NCBI RefSeq assembly: GCF_964199755.1 | Contig: NC_133896.1 | Span: 94,364,200-94,428,199 of the forward strand | Direction: 5' to 3' | Length of the DNA stretch: 64,000 bases | Source: Larus michahellis | Lineage: Eukaryota; Chordata; Aves; Charadriiformes; Laridae | Shown here: piece after piece, positions 47,084-64,000 of the stretch | Layout: each line of letters opens with the position of its first letter | How positions within the stretch are numbered: position 1 is the first letter of the stretch | Made by a program: the position numbers and the translations under genes | Notes under the pieces: model-generated | What the model saw: the letters and a program-made list of their open reading frames with translations, nothing else | What the model was told of the DNA's origin: nothing | Database searches by the model: none

Positions 47084-49741
47084 CACGGACAGAAAAGTCC
47101 TCTTATAGCATGGTTGTTACATACCACATGTGTGTGTTCTGGGGAGGTGGGTTCCTGTGTGTTGGCTGAGGATCCAGCCACCATGTGAGCGGAGAGCTTC
47201 ATGCGAGGGGCTAACTCGAGGATGAGGCACAGAGAGGAGGAAGAGATGCTTAGCACTTCTTCCAAATTTGGTAGTAATCTGGGGATTTTGCGCAACTTCA
47301 TTGATAAAATGGAACCAGCTATGTCATAAAGGCATGAAAGGGGGACTCTGCTGACACCAGTGCAACTTCCTTGATGCCAGTAATGACACATGAGGGTTTA
47401 AAGATGTCGATGAGTTCAGACAGCTGGTTAAAAAAACCACACTGAAATCCAGAACGAAAAAGAGGAAGGCTCAGAAAAACTGTAGCTATCTGGCTGCTTC
47501 CAGAGGAGGTGGTGAAGATCCTGCCTTCACTGCTCTGTCTGTGACCAAAATAGATCTTCCCCAGCAGATCCTGAGAGTGCTCATGCCAGTATTAAGTTTT
47601 CTTTCCTATCATACCTTCATCTTTCAGGGTGATCACACTGTTTCCACCAGCTTGTGCTGGATGCCAGCAGTGCAGCTGAGCTGTTCCTGACCCCTGGTCT
47701 GCAGTAATGAGAAGACTTTGCTTGAAGCCTGCAAGCCGTACCTGTTGCTTTGGGAGCAACATTCAATTCAGCCAAGACAGTCATTTTTTCACTGAGGAGG
47801 AGAAAGAAGGTCACTCAAAAATATTCTTTTCTCCAAGGAAAATCTCTCCTCATTTCTATTTGAATCTCTCTGGGGACGAATTGCCTCCTAAAAAAACCGG
47901 GAGAGCAGACAAATAAGAGCGTGTGGGCAAGCACGTGTGAGAAAAAGGAGGCTGTCGCACTGATTTGCTTTTGGAAAGGATTTTTAAAAGGGAAAAAAAA
48001 AACAACCAGAAAAAGGAACAGGAAAAAAGTGCCCGGATTGTTAGCTGTAGTTACAGTTGAAAACAACAGGGGAAAATGGCCTAACCAGGGAAAAGAAAAC
48101 CCAACTGCCTGCTAAGCCTCTTCCACCTCTCCTTTGCCCATGGGCCCAGTTTAGGGCACTGGGACAGCAGCGAGCTGCGGGGAGACTCTTCCCAGCCGTT
48201 TCAGGTTGTAGCTTGACAACGTGGTAAACCTGACTGTAGGGCTCCTGACATCAGATCAAACACACCCCAGCCATGCCATATGCAGGTCAGATGAGTATAA
48301 ACTTGTTGGTTCAAAACATTTTGCGAATTTTTTGAGACAGTAATTCTTGTGCAGCCAGGCTTCATGCCTGTGCTGCTCTGTTGGTTTTTTTTCTGGATCA
48401 TATCTGCTGCCCGTCCTTCTGCACGTGGGATGAAGCCATCACGAGCACCATAGGATTGCTCTGGCTCTTTTGATAGAAACCCAGCCCTGTTACGCTGCCT
48501 CGGCCAGATCAGATTTATAGGGATGGGTAATTGCAGGTGGGCATGAGTTGGATGTAAATGATCAGATCCTCACCATCTAATATATATCACCAAATATATG
48601 CGTGGATAGACAGGTAGGTGTTGTGCAAATGAAGGGTTTCAGAAGGGTATTTGAAAGCCAGGTTCACCAAGTGGTACCACAGCTTAGTTGGGTTAGTTTG
48701 TCTGGGCGAGGGCCCACAACCAGAAGCTCCTTTGGCCAGCGCTGTTGCTGAGAAACTGTGTGGAGCTGTGTCCTCCGTAACAGCGCTTCTTGGCCATCTC
48801 CAGGCCCAGATCTGTTTAGCTGTGAAACCTGAGAGTAGTATCCTATGTCCAGCAGGTATGGAGACCAAGGTAAATAACCCTCAATAGAAACCACACTTAT
48901 TAGGGAGAGAATGCGGGTTAGATTTCATAATTCACCTTGGGATTCATTCACCAGAGGCTGCTGAGCCCGTTAGTGCTGATGTTTATTTTTAACCCTGATT
49001 CCCGTCAGCTGTGGGTCCCAGTTCATGCACATGACACGCTGTCAAGAATCCTTTTTTTTTTTTTTTCCTTTAACATTTAAAAAACTGCTGTGATTTTTTT
49101 CTGCTAGCTGTTCAACCTCCTCTCCGCAACAGTACTGGGAGGAGCTGCCTGTGGAGAGTTTTCCCATTCCTCACGGCTGACTGTTTTCAAACCAGCCCTC
49201 ACTTTCTGGCTTGTTTCTGCACATCGGGAATCCAGTTTGGCGAGCGCACTGGGCATGGGGGGGTGCTGACTGGGCAAGCCTCTGCGGGGGTGACACTAAC
49301 TTTCCCAGGCATGGTGACCAGAGTCTCGTGCTCCTTAGGAAGTACAGCTTTTTTCCAGCTATAGTAGGAAAGTTCCGGTGGCATTTCACTGGAGAATTTT
49401 TTCGGTATCTCCTTCCCGATCAGATCTCCCCTCTGGGCTGTTTGAACTGGCTGTTTGCCTGACAGCAGCACAAGCCTCCCAGAGGCAGAGGGAATTTTTT
49501 GTGTACCATGCAGGAAATTTGGGGCCTTTTAAAGTGAAAGGAAGCACAGAAATGCAAGATCCCATTACTGTTGTTACCAGAGCTGGGCAAACTGGCCCTA
49601 TTTGCTTTCCAGCCTTCTGAAGAGTCAGAGGGCTCAAAGGTTCACGCAAGTGAAGATGTTACCGTGTTTGGGAAGCCAGATGAAAGAAGCAGGGAGACAG
49701 ATGATGTCATGGGAGGAAAAATGAGTGTGATGAGAGGGGTC
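47084..49741. other. Intergenic; T15 tract, nothing else recognised
   Basis: A T15 run lies at 49052-49066 and an A-rich stretch near 47990-48020. No gene or RNA signal is seen. Confidence 0.5.
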
Positions 49742-50146
49742 TTATGAGGAGCGATTGAAGGAGCTGGGACTGTTTAGTTTGAGGAAGCGGAGGCTGAGGG
49801 GAGACCTCATCACTCTCTACAACTACTTGAAAGGACATTTTAAAGAGGTTGGTGCTGGTCTCTTCTCACAGGTAATTAGCGAAAGAACAAGAGGCTTCAA
49901 GCTGCAGCAGGGTAGGTTTAGACTGGACATTAGGAACAAATTCTTCACAGAAAGAGTGGTCAGACACTGGAATGGGCTGCCCAGGGAGGTGGTGGAGTCA
50001 CCATCCCTGAATGCGTTTAAGAGTCGTTTAGATGTGGTGTTAAGGGATATGGTGTAAGGGAGAACTTTGTAGAGTGGAGTTGATGGTTGGACTTGGTGCT
50101 CCCAACAGGCCTTTCCAACCTAAATGATTCTATGATTCTATGATTT
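49742..50146 (+). mobile_element. CR1 3' fragment (~400 bp) with well-kept reading frame
   Basis: The sequence begins in the ORF2 segment [20 protein letters not shown] and keeps an open frame from 49755 to the natural stop at 50055-50057. It passes through [20 protein letters not shown] and REVVESPSL and ends ...LRDMV. The 3' UTR follows (gatggttggacttggtgctcccaacaggcctttccaacc) and ends in two perfect attctatg units plus attt. The intact terminal frame and clean tail suggest moderate age. The element is 5'-truncated, the usual fate of CR1 copies. Confidence 0.95.
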
Positions 50147-50155
50147 CGATCCCTC

Positions 50156-50182
50156 CCTATGGGAAGTAAAACTTCCCATAGG
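50156..50182. repeat. Perfect 12-bp inverted repeat, 3-nt loop
   Basis: Arm CCTATGGGAAGT is separated by AAA from the exact reverse complement ACTTCCCATAGG. It begins 10 bases after the CR1 tail. It could extrude as a cruciform or fold in RNA; no function is known to me. Confidence 0.92.
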
Positions 50183-51979
50183 TACAGACCCTTCACCATA
50201 CCTTTCATCAGCAAAGCCCAGGGGTCCAGAGGTTCTTGGGGTGGCACATGGAGTAAGGGGGAGAGAGGGAGGAGGGCTGCAGAGGGAGGAGAGGAGAGGA
50301 GCGGAGCGGAGCAGAGAGGGACAATAATATCTGAAGCAAGTGCAGGTAAGGTCTGGGAAAGCTTGCAGCAGGGAGCTATAGGAGAGTGCAGAAAGGGCCC
50401 CAGGTATCAGTTCTGTTTGGGAGCTGACGGCGGGAGCATGAAGCTGCGAGCAGGAGCTATGGGAGGTCCCTGGGAGGTGTGTTCAAAGCCAGGCTCCTGG
50501 GGAGCCTATCCAAAATGCTTTCCTGAGTATGTTTGTTTATACATTTCCACCTAATTGGGGTTAATCTGCTTCATGTTTTGGTTAATCGGCTTGTTCAGAG
50601 GCCTAATAGGTTGGAGGGGGGTGTTTTGCCCTCCTCCTGTTTTCAGCCCATGGAGTCAGGGGAGAGCGGCTGCTGCGGAGGGGCTCAGAGCTGCCTGCTG
50701 TCAGGTCTGGCGGAAAAGTGCTTTATCCCTTGAGGAACGGTGCTGGGTAGCAGGTCCCTGGGAGGGACTGGTGCCTTTCTTCTCCCTAATTAATGGGTCT
50801 CATGAAAACGAAGGATTACTGGGGGAAAAAAAAAACCACCTCGGCAAGAGCCTGGCACTAAGCGAGGCAACTGCTCTGTAGGGGTCCACGGAGGCTCCCA
50901 AATCCTGGTGGGTACCATCCACAGCTGGCCCCATGCCCTGCCCTCACCCTTCTGCCTCAGGGCCCCACCTCGAGCAAAGGAGGTGAGTGGATCAGGCACA
51001 CGCCTCTGCTGGCCCTCTGTCCCCTGTGACCTTTGTCTTCTGGGAGCCCCTCTGTGCCCGTCTGCTGGGGAGGGGCATGAGTCACGGGCATCTCATGCAA
51101 AGTCTTCTGTGTCGCTTTAGGTTAAAGGAAATGCTGTTGTCACCAGAAGCACATCCCACCCTCTGAGGGTGGAAAAAGAGTCAGGAGGATGAGCTCAGCA
51201 GTGTAGCAAGAGCCCATTGCACTAAGGGGAAGCAGCTATAAATGCTGTCCCTCCTGCCAGACCCACGCCTAAAGTGCTGCTACGTGTGAGGTACCCATGG
51301 GACATGCCAGCGGTGGCTGTTCCACCACTTTGGACCTCCTGAGCTCAAGGCTCAAGGCTTGTCAAACAGATATTTGCCTTAATGCCTTTGTGCTTGCAGG
51401 TTGAGGATGGGTCTGACGCCTTCAGCATGCCACATGACGTGGTTTCCAAACTGGTTCCTAAAAAAACCTTTGTTCCCCTAGAGAACCACTGCAACACCCA
51501 GCCTGCAAGTCTCTCAAAGGAGACAACACGTAGAGGGTCTCAGAAAGCTCTCGGTTGCTGGGTGGGTAAAAAAAGGGAGCCCAGAGCCTTATTCAGAACT
51601 TGTAAGTCGCACAAAACGGGGGAGAACAAAACCCGGTCTGCCTTCGGGGCTGCTTGCACGTGCTCTCCCCAGCACGGTGACAAAACCACAGGCAAAACAA
51701 TGCCGGCGGTGTGAGGACGACTGGCGACAGACGCTCAAGGTCCGGTGCTGTTTAATCATGGCAGACGCAACCTTACAGTTACTCAAATCCATCCTTGCGC
51801 TAGCTCGCCCCTGGCCGTCCCACAGCCCCCCAGCTCAGCCCTGCCTCCCCTCCCCGCCGGGGGGCTGCAGTGGGACCCAGCAGGGACCCTCCATGGGTTT
51901 CCCAACCTGCCCATGTGTCAGTGGGGATGGTGGGGCTCTGCATGCTCTTGCAAAAAGGGCTGTCCACGAAGCCTAACTC
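50183..51979. other. Intergenic; purine-rich minisatellite-like patch, one open frame
   Basis: The region 50250-50325 is G/A-rich with GGAGA/GGAGC pentamers (ggagaggagaggagcggagcggagc). A frame at 51382-51714 follows a good acceptor (cctttgtgcttgcag, before gttgaggatggg). It has no recognisable domain and no supporting neighbour exon, so I do not call it a gene. Confidence 0.4.
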
Positions 51980-52460
51980 GTCCGGGCTGGGGAAGGAGCT
52001 GCTTGCTGAAGCCAAGGTCAGGGGACCGGAGCTGCTCCAGCTTCCCCCCCGCCCCGTTCTCTTTGTGCAAGGCGCCTGCTGCTCGTGCTTGGCTTGCCAA
52101 GCCCCGCAGGGCAGCAATTAAACCTCCATGTCTGGCACCGGTGTAGCGAATTCAGGTGGTTTCCAGTTGGGCTTTTTCACCTCCCTTCTGCTGGCGCAGG
52201 CGGAGCGTGCCACTGCCGCAGATATGGCCAGCCCCGTGGCCAGCCCCGTGCCATGGGGCAGCCAAGCTGGCTTCCCAAAAAAAGCAGGAGGGCTGCGAGG
52301 CCTGAGACGGGCTTTGCAGGCGATGACTCAGCCTGTGGGCATGGCGGGGGGGGGGGCCACACGCAGTCGATTTGTCAGGGGCACACGGGAGGGTGGTGAC
52401 CAGGCAATGCCATCGCCGCTGAAGACACCCGGAGGCAGGTGCTGAGCCCCCTCTGTCACA
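51980..52460. promoter_or_regulatory. G+C- and CpG-rich patch, candidate CpG island
   Basis: More than 20 CpGs by eye in about 480 bp (tcgtccggg, gaccggag, ggcgcaggcggagcgtg, atcgccgctg). It lies about 3.2 kb downstream of the ATP1A1 3' end. It contains a 12-bp tandem duplication (52226-52249) and a G11 run (52346-52356). Stop depletion by G+C gives a 327-codon minus-strand frame (52152-53135) that runs through an antisense CR1, so that frame is not a gene. Confidence 0.35.
52226..52249. repeat. 12-bp tandem duplication
   Basis: ggccagccccgt is repeated exactly twice. Confidence 0.92.
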
Positions 52461-52911
52461 GGCCACTGAGTCAAAGTCCCGCCTTGCCACCCCCCCACCT
52501 CTGCGTGGGGTGACTGAGTGCAGTGGAAATACCCTCCAGCAGGGCGGCCGTGTGGCATGTTGTCCTCTGGTGCTCCAAGTCCAGCAGCAGGGGTGGAGAC
52601 GGAGAGTGGCTTGGTTCAACCATGACCATGGGCCAAGCGGTGGGGATGGTGTAGCCACAGCACCGTGCCGCCACCCCTGCAAGCATAAAGGGCCAAAGGA
52701 CCCTGCACACCTTTGCTGATGGGCTGCTCTTGCTCTCCACATTGGGATTTCAAGCCAAACGCAAGCACAATGCCCAGGTGATCTCCAGGCTGTGCCCAGT
52801 ACCTTGTGGCACAGCTGGGGCTCATCACCTTCATGATCATAAGTCGAGCTGATGGTCCATGCCTGCTGCTCTGGCTGGGACTGGCTCTGGGCCAGACTTA
52901 TCCCTCTGAGG

Positions 52912-53209
52912 CAAGGTTGCAGTGAGGTGGGGATTGGTCTCTTTTCCCAAGTAACAGGCGATAGGACAAGAGGAAATGGCCTCAAGTTGCACCAGAGGAG
53001 GTTTAGACTGGTTATTGGGAAAAACTCCTTCACCAAAAGGGTTGTCAAGCATTGGAACGGGCTGCCCAGGGAAGCGGTAGAATCACCATCCCTGGAGGTG
53101 TTTAAAAGACCTGTAGACGTAGTGCTGAGGGACATGGTTTAGTAGTAACTTGGCAGTGCTAGGTTAATGGTTGGACTTGATGACCTTTTCCAACCATAAC
53201 GATTCAATG
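52912..53209 (+). mobile_element. CR1 3' fragment (~300 bp)
   Basis: ORF2 C-terminal segment with open frame to the stop at 53140-53142. It shows [21 protein letters not shown] at its start, [20 protein letters not shown] next, and [18 protein letters not shown] near the end. The 3' UTR follows (atggttggacttgatgacctt, ttccaaccataacgattcaatga); the tail repeat has decayed to a single attcaatg. The 5' boundary, near ggttgcagtgagg, is approximate. Confidence 0.93.
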
Positions 53210-55664
53210 ACCCATCCACAGTAGCCTCAACATCAGTTGAGCTATGCAGCTCATCAGTTGAGCTACGCAGTCCCATGTAGTTGATGCTAACTCTATAAAC
53301 ACGAGTGGAACAGAGCAAATACGGTTACAGGGGCAATCTCAGCGCTGGGAAAACTGCTGAAATGAACTTAAGATGAAATAGTCATTTCACTTCTGCACCA
53401 TGACGGGAAGGAAGAGCTTTGCCTGGCCTTGTTCACACAGTTTCATGACCTTCCATGACCAGCTCTCCAAAGTAGTATGTGGGTCACTCATTATAAAATC
53501 CTGTAACTGTTTTAGGCCAAACCTTATACTCCGTGTTCAGTGAACTTTAATAATTTTAGTCTCTAATTACTACATATTGCTTAGCTTGTAAATATTGACA
53601 AACATCTAGGGCCAACATAAAACATCTTCTGCCGCCTTCTCCATTACCCCTTGGTACCTGCTCCCTTCCCCAAGCATCAGAGCCCCGTTTGCCTCAGTCC
53701 CAGCTCCCTCAGTCCCGCCCTTATCCAGGCAACCACGTTAAAGAGTCTCAGTGAGGTGAAGCTTTCCTTTAACGTTAGCCTATGCTTGCTCTGGGCTTGG
53801 CTTCAGAACAGTTTTCTCTTGGGAGATGGCAACTAGACTGGTGAGTGACCACACAAAATGCAAGAGACGCTCCTGAACTGGTGCGAGATGTTACTCCAGG
53901 GCAGCAAGTGTAGCCGAGATGCACTCCTGCAGGACGTGGCTGCAAAGGAACCTCACCTTCACTACAGCACAAGGACAGCCTAGCAAGGAACCATGCGAGC
54001 TTGCAGGGCACAGGTTCAGCTCCGGCACAGATGCTCAAAGGTGTGGGACCCCCATCCTCCCTGCGAATACTCAGATCTCCATTCAACAAGGCCATCACCA
54101 ACCTGACCACATTTTAACAGTGGCTGCATTTTGAGAAGGAAGCTGGACCTTTAGGGGTCCCTCCTCACCTCCATCTTTTATTCTAGTGAGAGGCTAAGGC
54201 TATTTAAAGGTGAAATGCCAGGGGGAAGAACAAGTGTTTTTGTTTTTTTTGTGTGCCTGCATCAGACAAGCAACACTGATTTTACAATGCCATTCTAAGG
54301 AAGTTCCAGGCACTAATCAAAAAGTTCAAGCAAGTGTCATGCCTGGGTGGAACAAGTGTGATTTCTGCATCACTGCTCCATCATCATCAGATCCAGTAAA
54401 AACCATCCCACCTTCTTCCTTCCTCCCTTAGTGCAACTACTCATCTTCCCTTCACAGCTGGGATCACCTCAAGCCCACTTGCATCAACTCAGCTGTTAGC
54501 ATGGGCAGACTCCAACAATTGGAAGACGTAATTATTATTTTTTTAATGATGTCCAGCTGGGGGTTCAACATTAGAGCATCCAAGACATTTTAAAGCAGTT
54601 GCCACACTCAGTCTCCCCTTTTTTCCCTCCCTAGCGCTCCCTTTGCTGTTTATGTTGTTCAGTAGATGAGAGAAGTGACATGCCTTTAAAATAAAAAGGA
54701 ACAAGGAAGGAGAGATGACAACATGTAGTTTTAACTTTCCATGCTGTGTTTTAGAGGGATCCTTTGCAGAGGTAGACATGTCTAAGAGGGGCACAGACCA
54801 GCAGTTCAGGAATAGGACCAAGGGCTTGAAGCATCTCCAGGTAGCTTTAGCACAATAGCACTAAGAGTACAAAGTTAGGACTCCATGGTGACTGTCCACA
54901 TGCAGAAGGCCATCTCCCCCACTGAGTTCTCAGAAGTGAGCCATGCAGGCATTAAACAGTAAATCAAAACATATGGAAAACGGCTACATACTGAGAGGGA
55001 AGCAGCACAACCAACTTCAGCCCACAGAGCCAACTTGGAGTCCAGAAAACAGTGATGCCTTCCTCAAGAGTAGAAGATGTGGGACCCTGTACCCATGACG
55101 AGCCTCTGCTCTCACTCACAGCAGGCACAAGCCACTGTCAGTACAGGGCAAGTGCCATGCTGGAACAGGTGTGTGCATGCAAAGAGGACACTAGGAAACT
55201 CTACCCCTTGCTTGGCAAAGCAAGCAGGAAAATCAGCCTCAGAATTTTGAGAACAAGGATGCTTGGATCCAAGTGTCATTTAGTGGAAGCCTGTTCTCAT
55301 CCTGAACCCAGCAAGCAAGTCACAGCCTCTTAAATGAGGCCAGAGCAGACATCCAGCAACCAGCTCTTCTCTCCACTCGGTGCTACCTTTGCAGAAAGTA
55401 GCCAAGATGCATAGTTAGAGGCCAGCAAGCTTCCTGAGCTTGCAAGCAGTTTGCCACATTAGGCACTGAGCTAGAGAGTGTGATGCACCAGAGCTTTTAA
55501 GAACTACATATGCTGTTATCTCCGGGTCAAGCAGCTCCCCTTCCCTGCTACAAAAATGGGAAGCCAGGGGCTAACCCCTGCTGTCATCACCACACCCTAA
55601 GCAGGGAGGAGAGGCTGCCTTGAACCAGGTTTTGCCTTGAGAAAAACATCCATCTAAGACCATG
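53210..55664. other. Intergenic between CR1 fragment and ATP1A1 3' end; short tandem duplication
   Basis: A 21-bp unit catcagttgagctatgcagct is duplicated at 53231-53272 (18 of 21 identical). Otherwise no gene, RNA or interspersed repeat is recognised in about 2.4 kb. Confidence 0.5.
53231..53272. repeat. 21-bp tandem duplication
   Basis: catcagttgagctatgcagct is followed by catcagttgagctacgcagtc, differing at three positions. Confidence 0.9.
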
Positions 55665-55975
55665 TGGGGGCATCCTCTTATAATCCATCTTTATTTGTAA
55701 AAATCCACATATAAAATCTTCAGTTTCCTTTTACAAAAACAAAAAGGCACATAAAACTACTCAAACTCTCATCCCCATGGACTGATGGTCGGACTTTCCC
55801 CCCACCCCAACCTTCCCCTTGCTTTCTCCTCCAGTCCATGTTTCTTCACGTTTCCTTCAGTTTCAGCTTACTCCTGCCCAGGCACGGTTCTGCGCTTGCA
55901 AAGATGAAGTACGCACACAGGGGAGATGGTGGAGAGGTGGCATGGGCTGTGCGTGGAATGTTTTACAGGCGCTTT
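55665..55975 (-). other. ATP1A1: ATP1A1 3' untranslated region
   Basis: The sequence after the stop codon runs about 300 bases to a canonical AATAAA (complement of 55690-55695), after which cleavage is expected within 10-30 nt. The 3' end is therefore approximate. The UTR is T- and G-rich on the sense strand, with no repeat in it. Confidence 0.75.
55690..55695 (-). terminator. ATP1A1: Polyadenylation signal AATAAA of ATP1A1
   Basis: Exact AATAAA on the minus strand (acaaataaagatgg), about 280 bases past the stop codon and the only canonical signal I see in this UTR. Confidence 0.8.
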
Positions 55976-63602
<7,627 letters not shown>

Positions 63603-64000
63603 CTGAAATGCAAGCAGACTACTGTGAAAGCCTTGCCTGTACTGCAGAGCAACACTGCCCAAGAGGCAGGGTCCCTTGAGGCTGAAAAGGCCACGTGGCT
63701 TTTGTTCTAACAGCCAGCCCTGGCACAGAGCAAGCCTGAGGTACAGGCAGTAGTAACCTGTTACCAGTATGCAAGGGATTGAGGTGGATGGAAGACAAAG
63801 AAAACTGTTAATCCTGAGTCAACAGATCCAGTTCCGTTTCCAACCTGTGCTTCGCTCTTTCACCTCAGTCAGTACTGTGGGACATGCAGAACACACCTGA
63901 GACAAATCACATGCTCAGGCACACCATACCATCAGTGCCTGCCAGTGCCCTAGCAGTTTGGAGTCCAACTCATTTTTCAGGCCATTAACATAGAAACTTT
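63603..64000 (-). other. ATP1A1: ATP1A1 intron 13, 3' part (window edge)
   Basis: No match on the minus strand to the preceding conserved exon (which should end ...KCRSAGIK), so the whole stretch is intronic and continues past the edge. Confidence 0.8.

Noticed and set aside
52152..53135. 327-codon minus-strand open frame
   Set aside because: It runs antisense through a CR1 fragment and a G+C-rich, stop-poor patch. The CR1 part is the reverse of a known coding segment, so the frame is an artefact of composition.

Overview
The window looks like nuclear DNA of a bird. Repeats of the CR1 LINE family dominate, several of them ending in the ATTCTRTG-type 3' tail, and the right end holds a spliced vertebrate gene, the Na+/K+-ATPase alpha-1 subunit (ATP1A1). 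Crocodilians and turtles also carry CR1, so 'bird' is an inference from the long open CR1 reading frame and the tail type. No prokaryotic, organellar or viral gene set is visible.

Layout. (1) 1-2520: a long, young-looking CR1 element on the + strand, already inside its endonuclease-reverse transcriptase ORF at the window start. It is damaged by an in-frame TGA and by an altered catalytic box (FTHD where the family has FADD). (2) 2521-8130: intergenic DNA with an old CR1 3' fragment, a probable hAT-type MITE with inverted repeats and an imperfect 8-bp target duplication (4773-5053), two weak candidate terminal exons on the + strand (2803-3002 and 6780-6841), and one CR1 fragment in the minus orientation. 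(3) 8131-55670: about 47 kb with no gene I can recognise. It holds scattered CR1 3' fragments, a very decayed LINE reverse transcriptase remnant (37930-38490), simple repeats, two CpG-rich patches, two perfect hairpin-forming palindromes and a few AT-rich stretches that read like conserved non-coding elements. (4) 55670-63602, minus strand: the last ten coding exons and the 3' UTR of ATP1A1. Exon lengths (137, 151, 169, 155, 124, 146, 131, 102, 92 and 26+stop) and all splice phases join into 411 codons, from the P-domain TGDHP motif to the terminal ETYY. The 5' half of the gene lies beyond the right edge.

How the parts relate. ATP1A1 is transcribed leftward into the gene-poor region, and nearly all CR1 copies lie opposite to it. 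In mammals the gene downstream of ATP1A1 is CD58 in convergent orientation, so a + strand gene ending near the left side of this window would fit synteny. I found only suggestive terminal-exon signals there and no recognisable Ig-domain exon. I did not find a convincing new multi-gene system. The most checkable novelties are the hAT-like MITE, the catalytic-site mutation in an otherwise long-open CR1, the two perfect palindromes and the candidate terminal exons.
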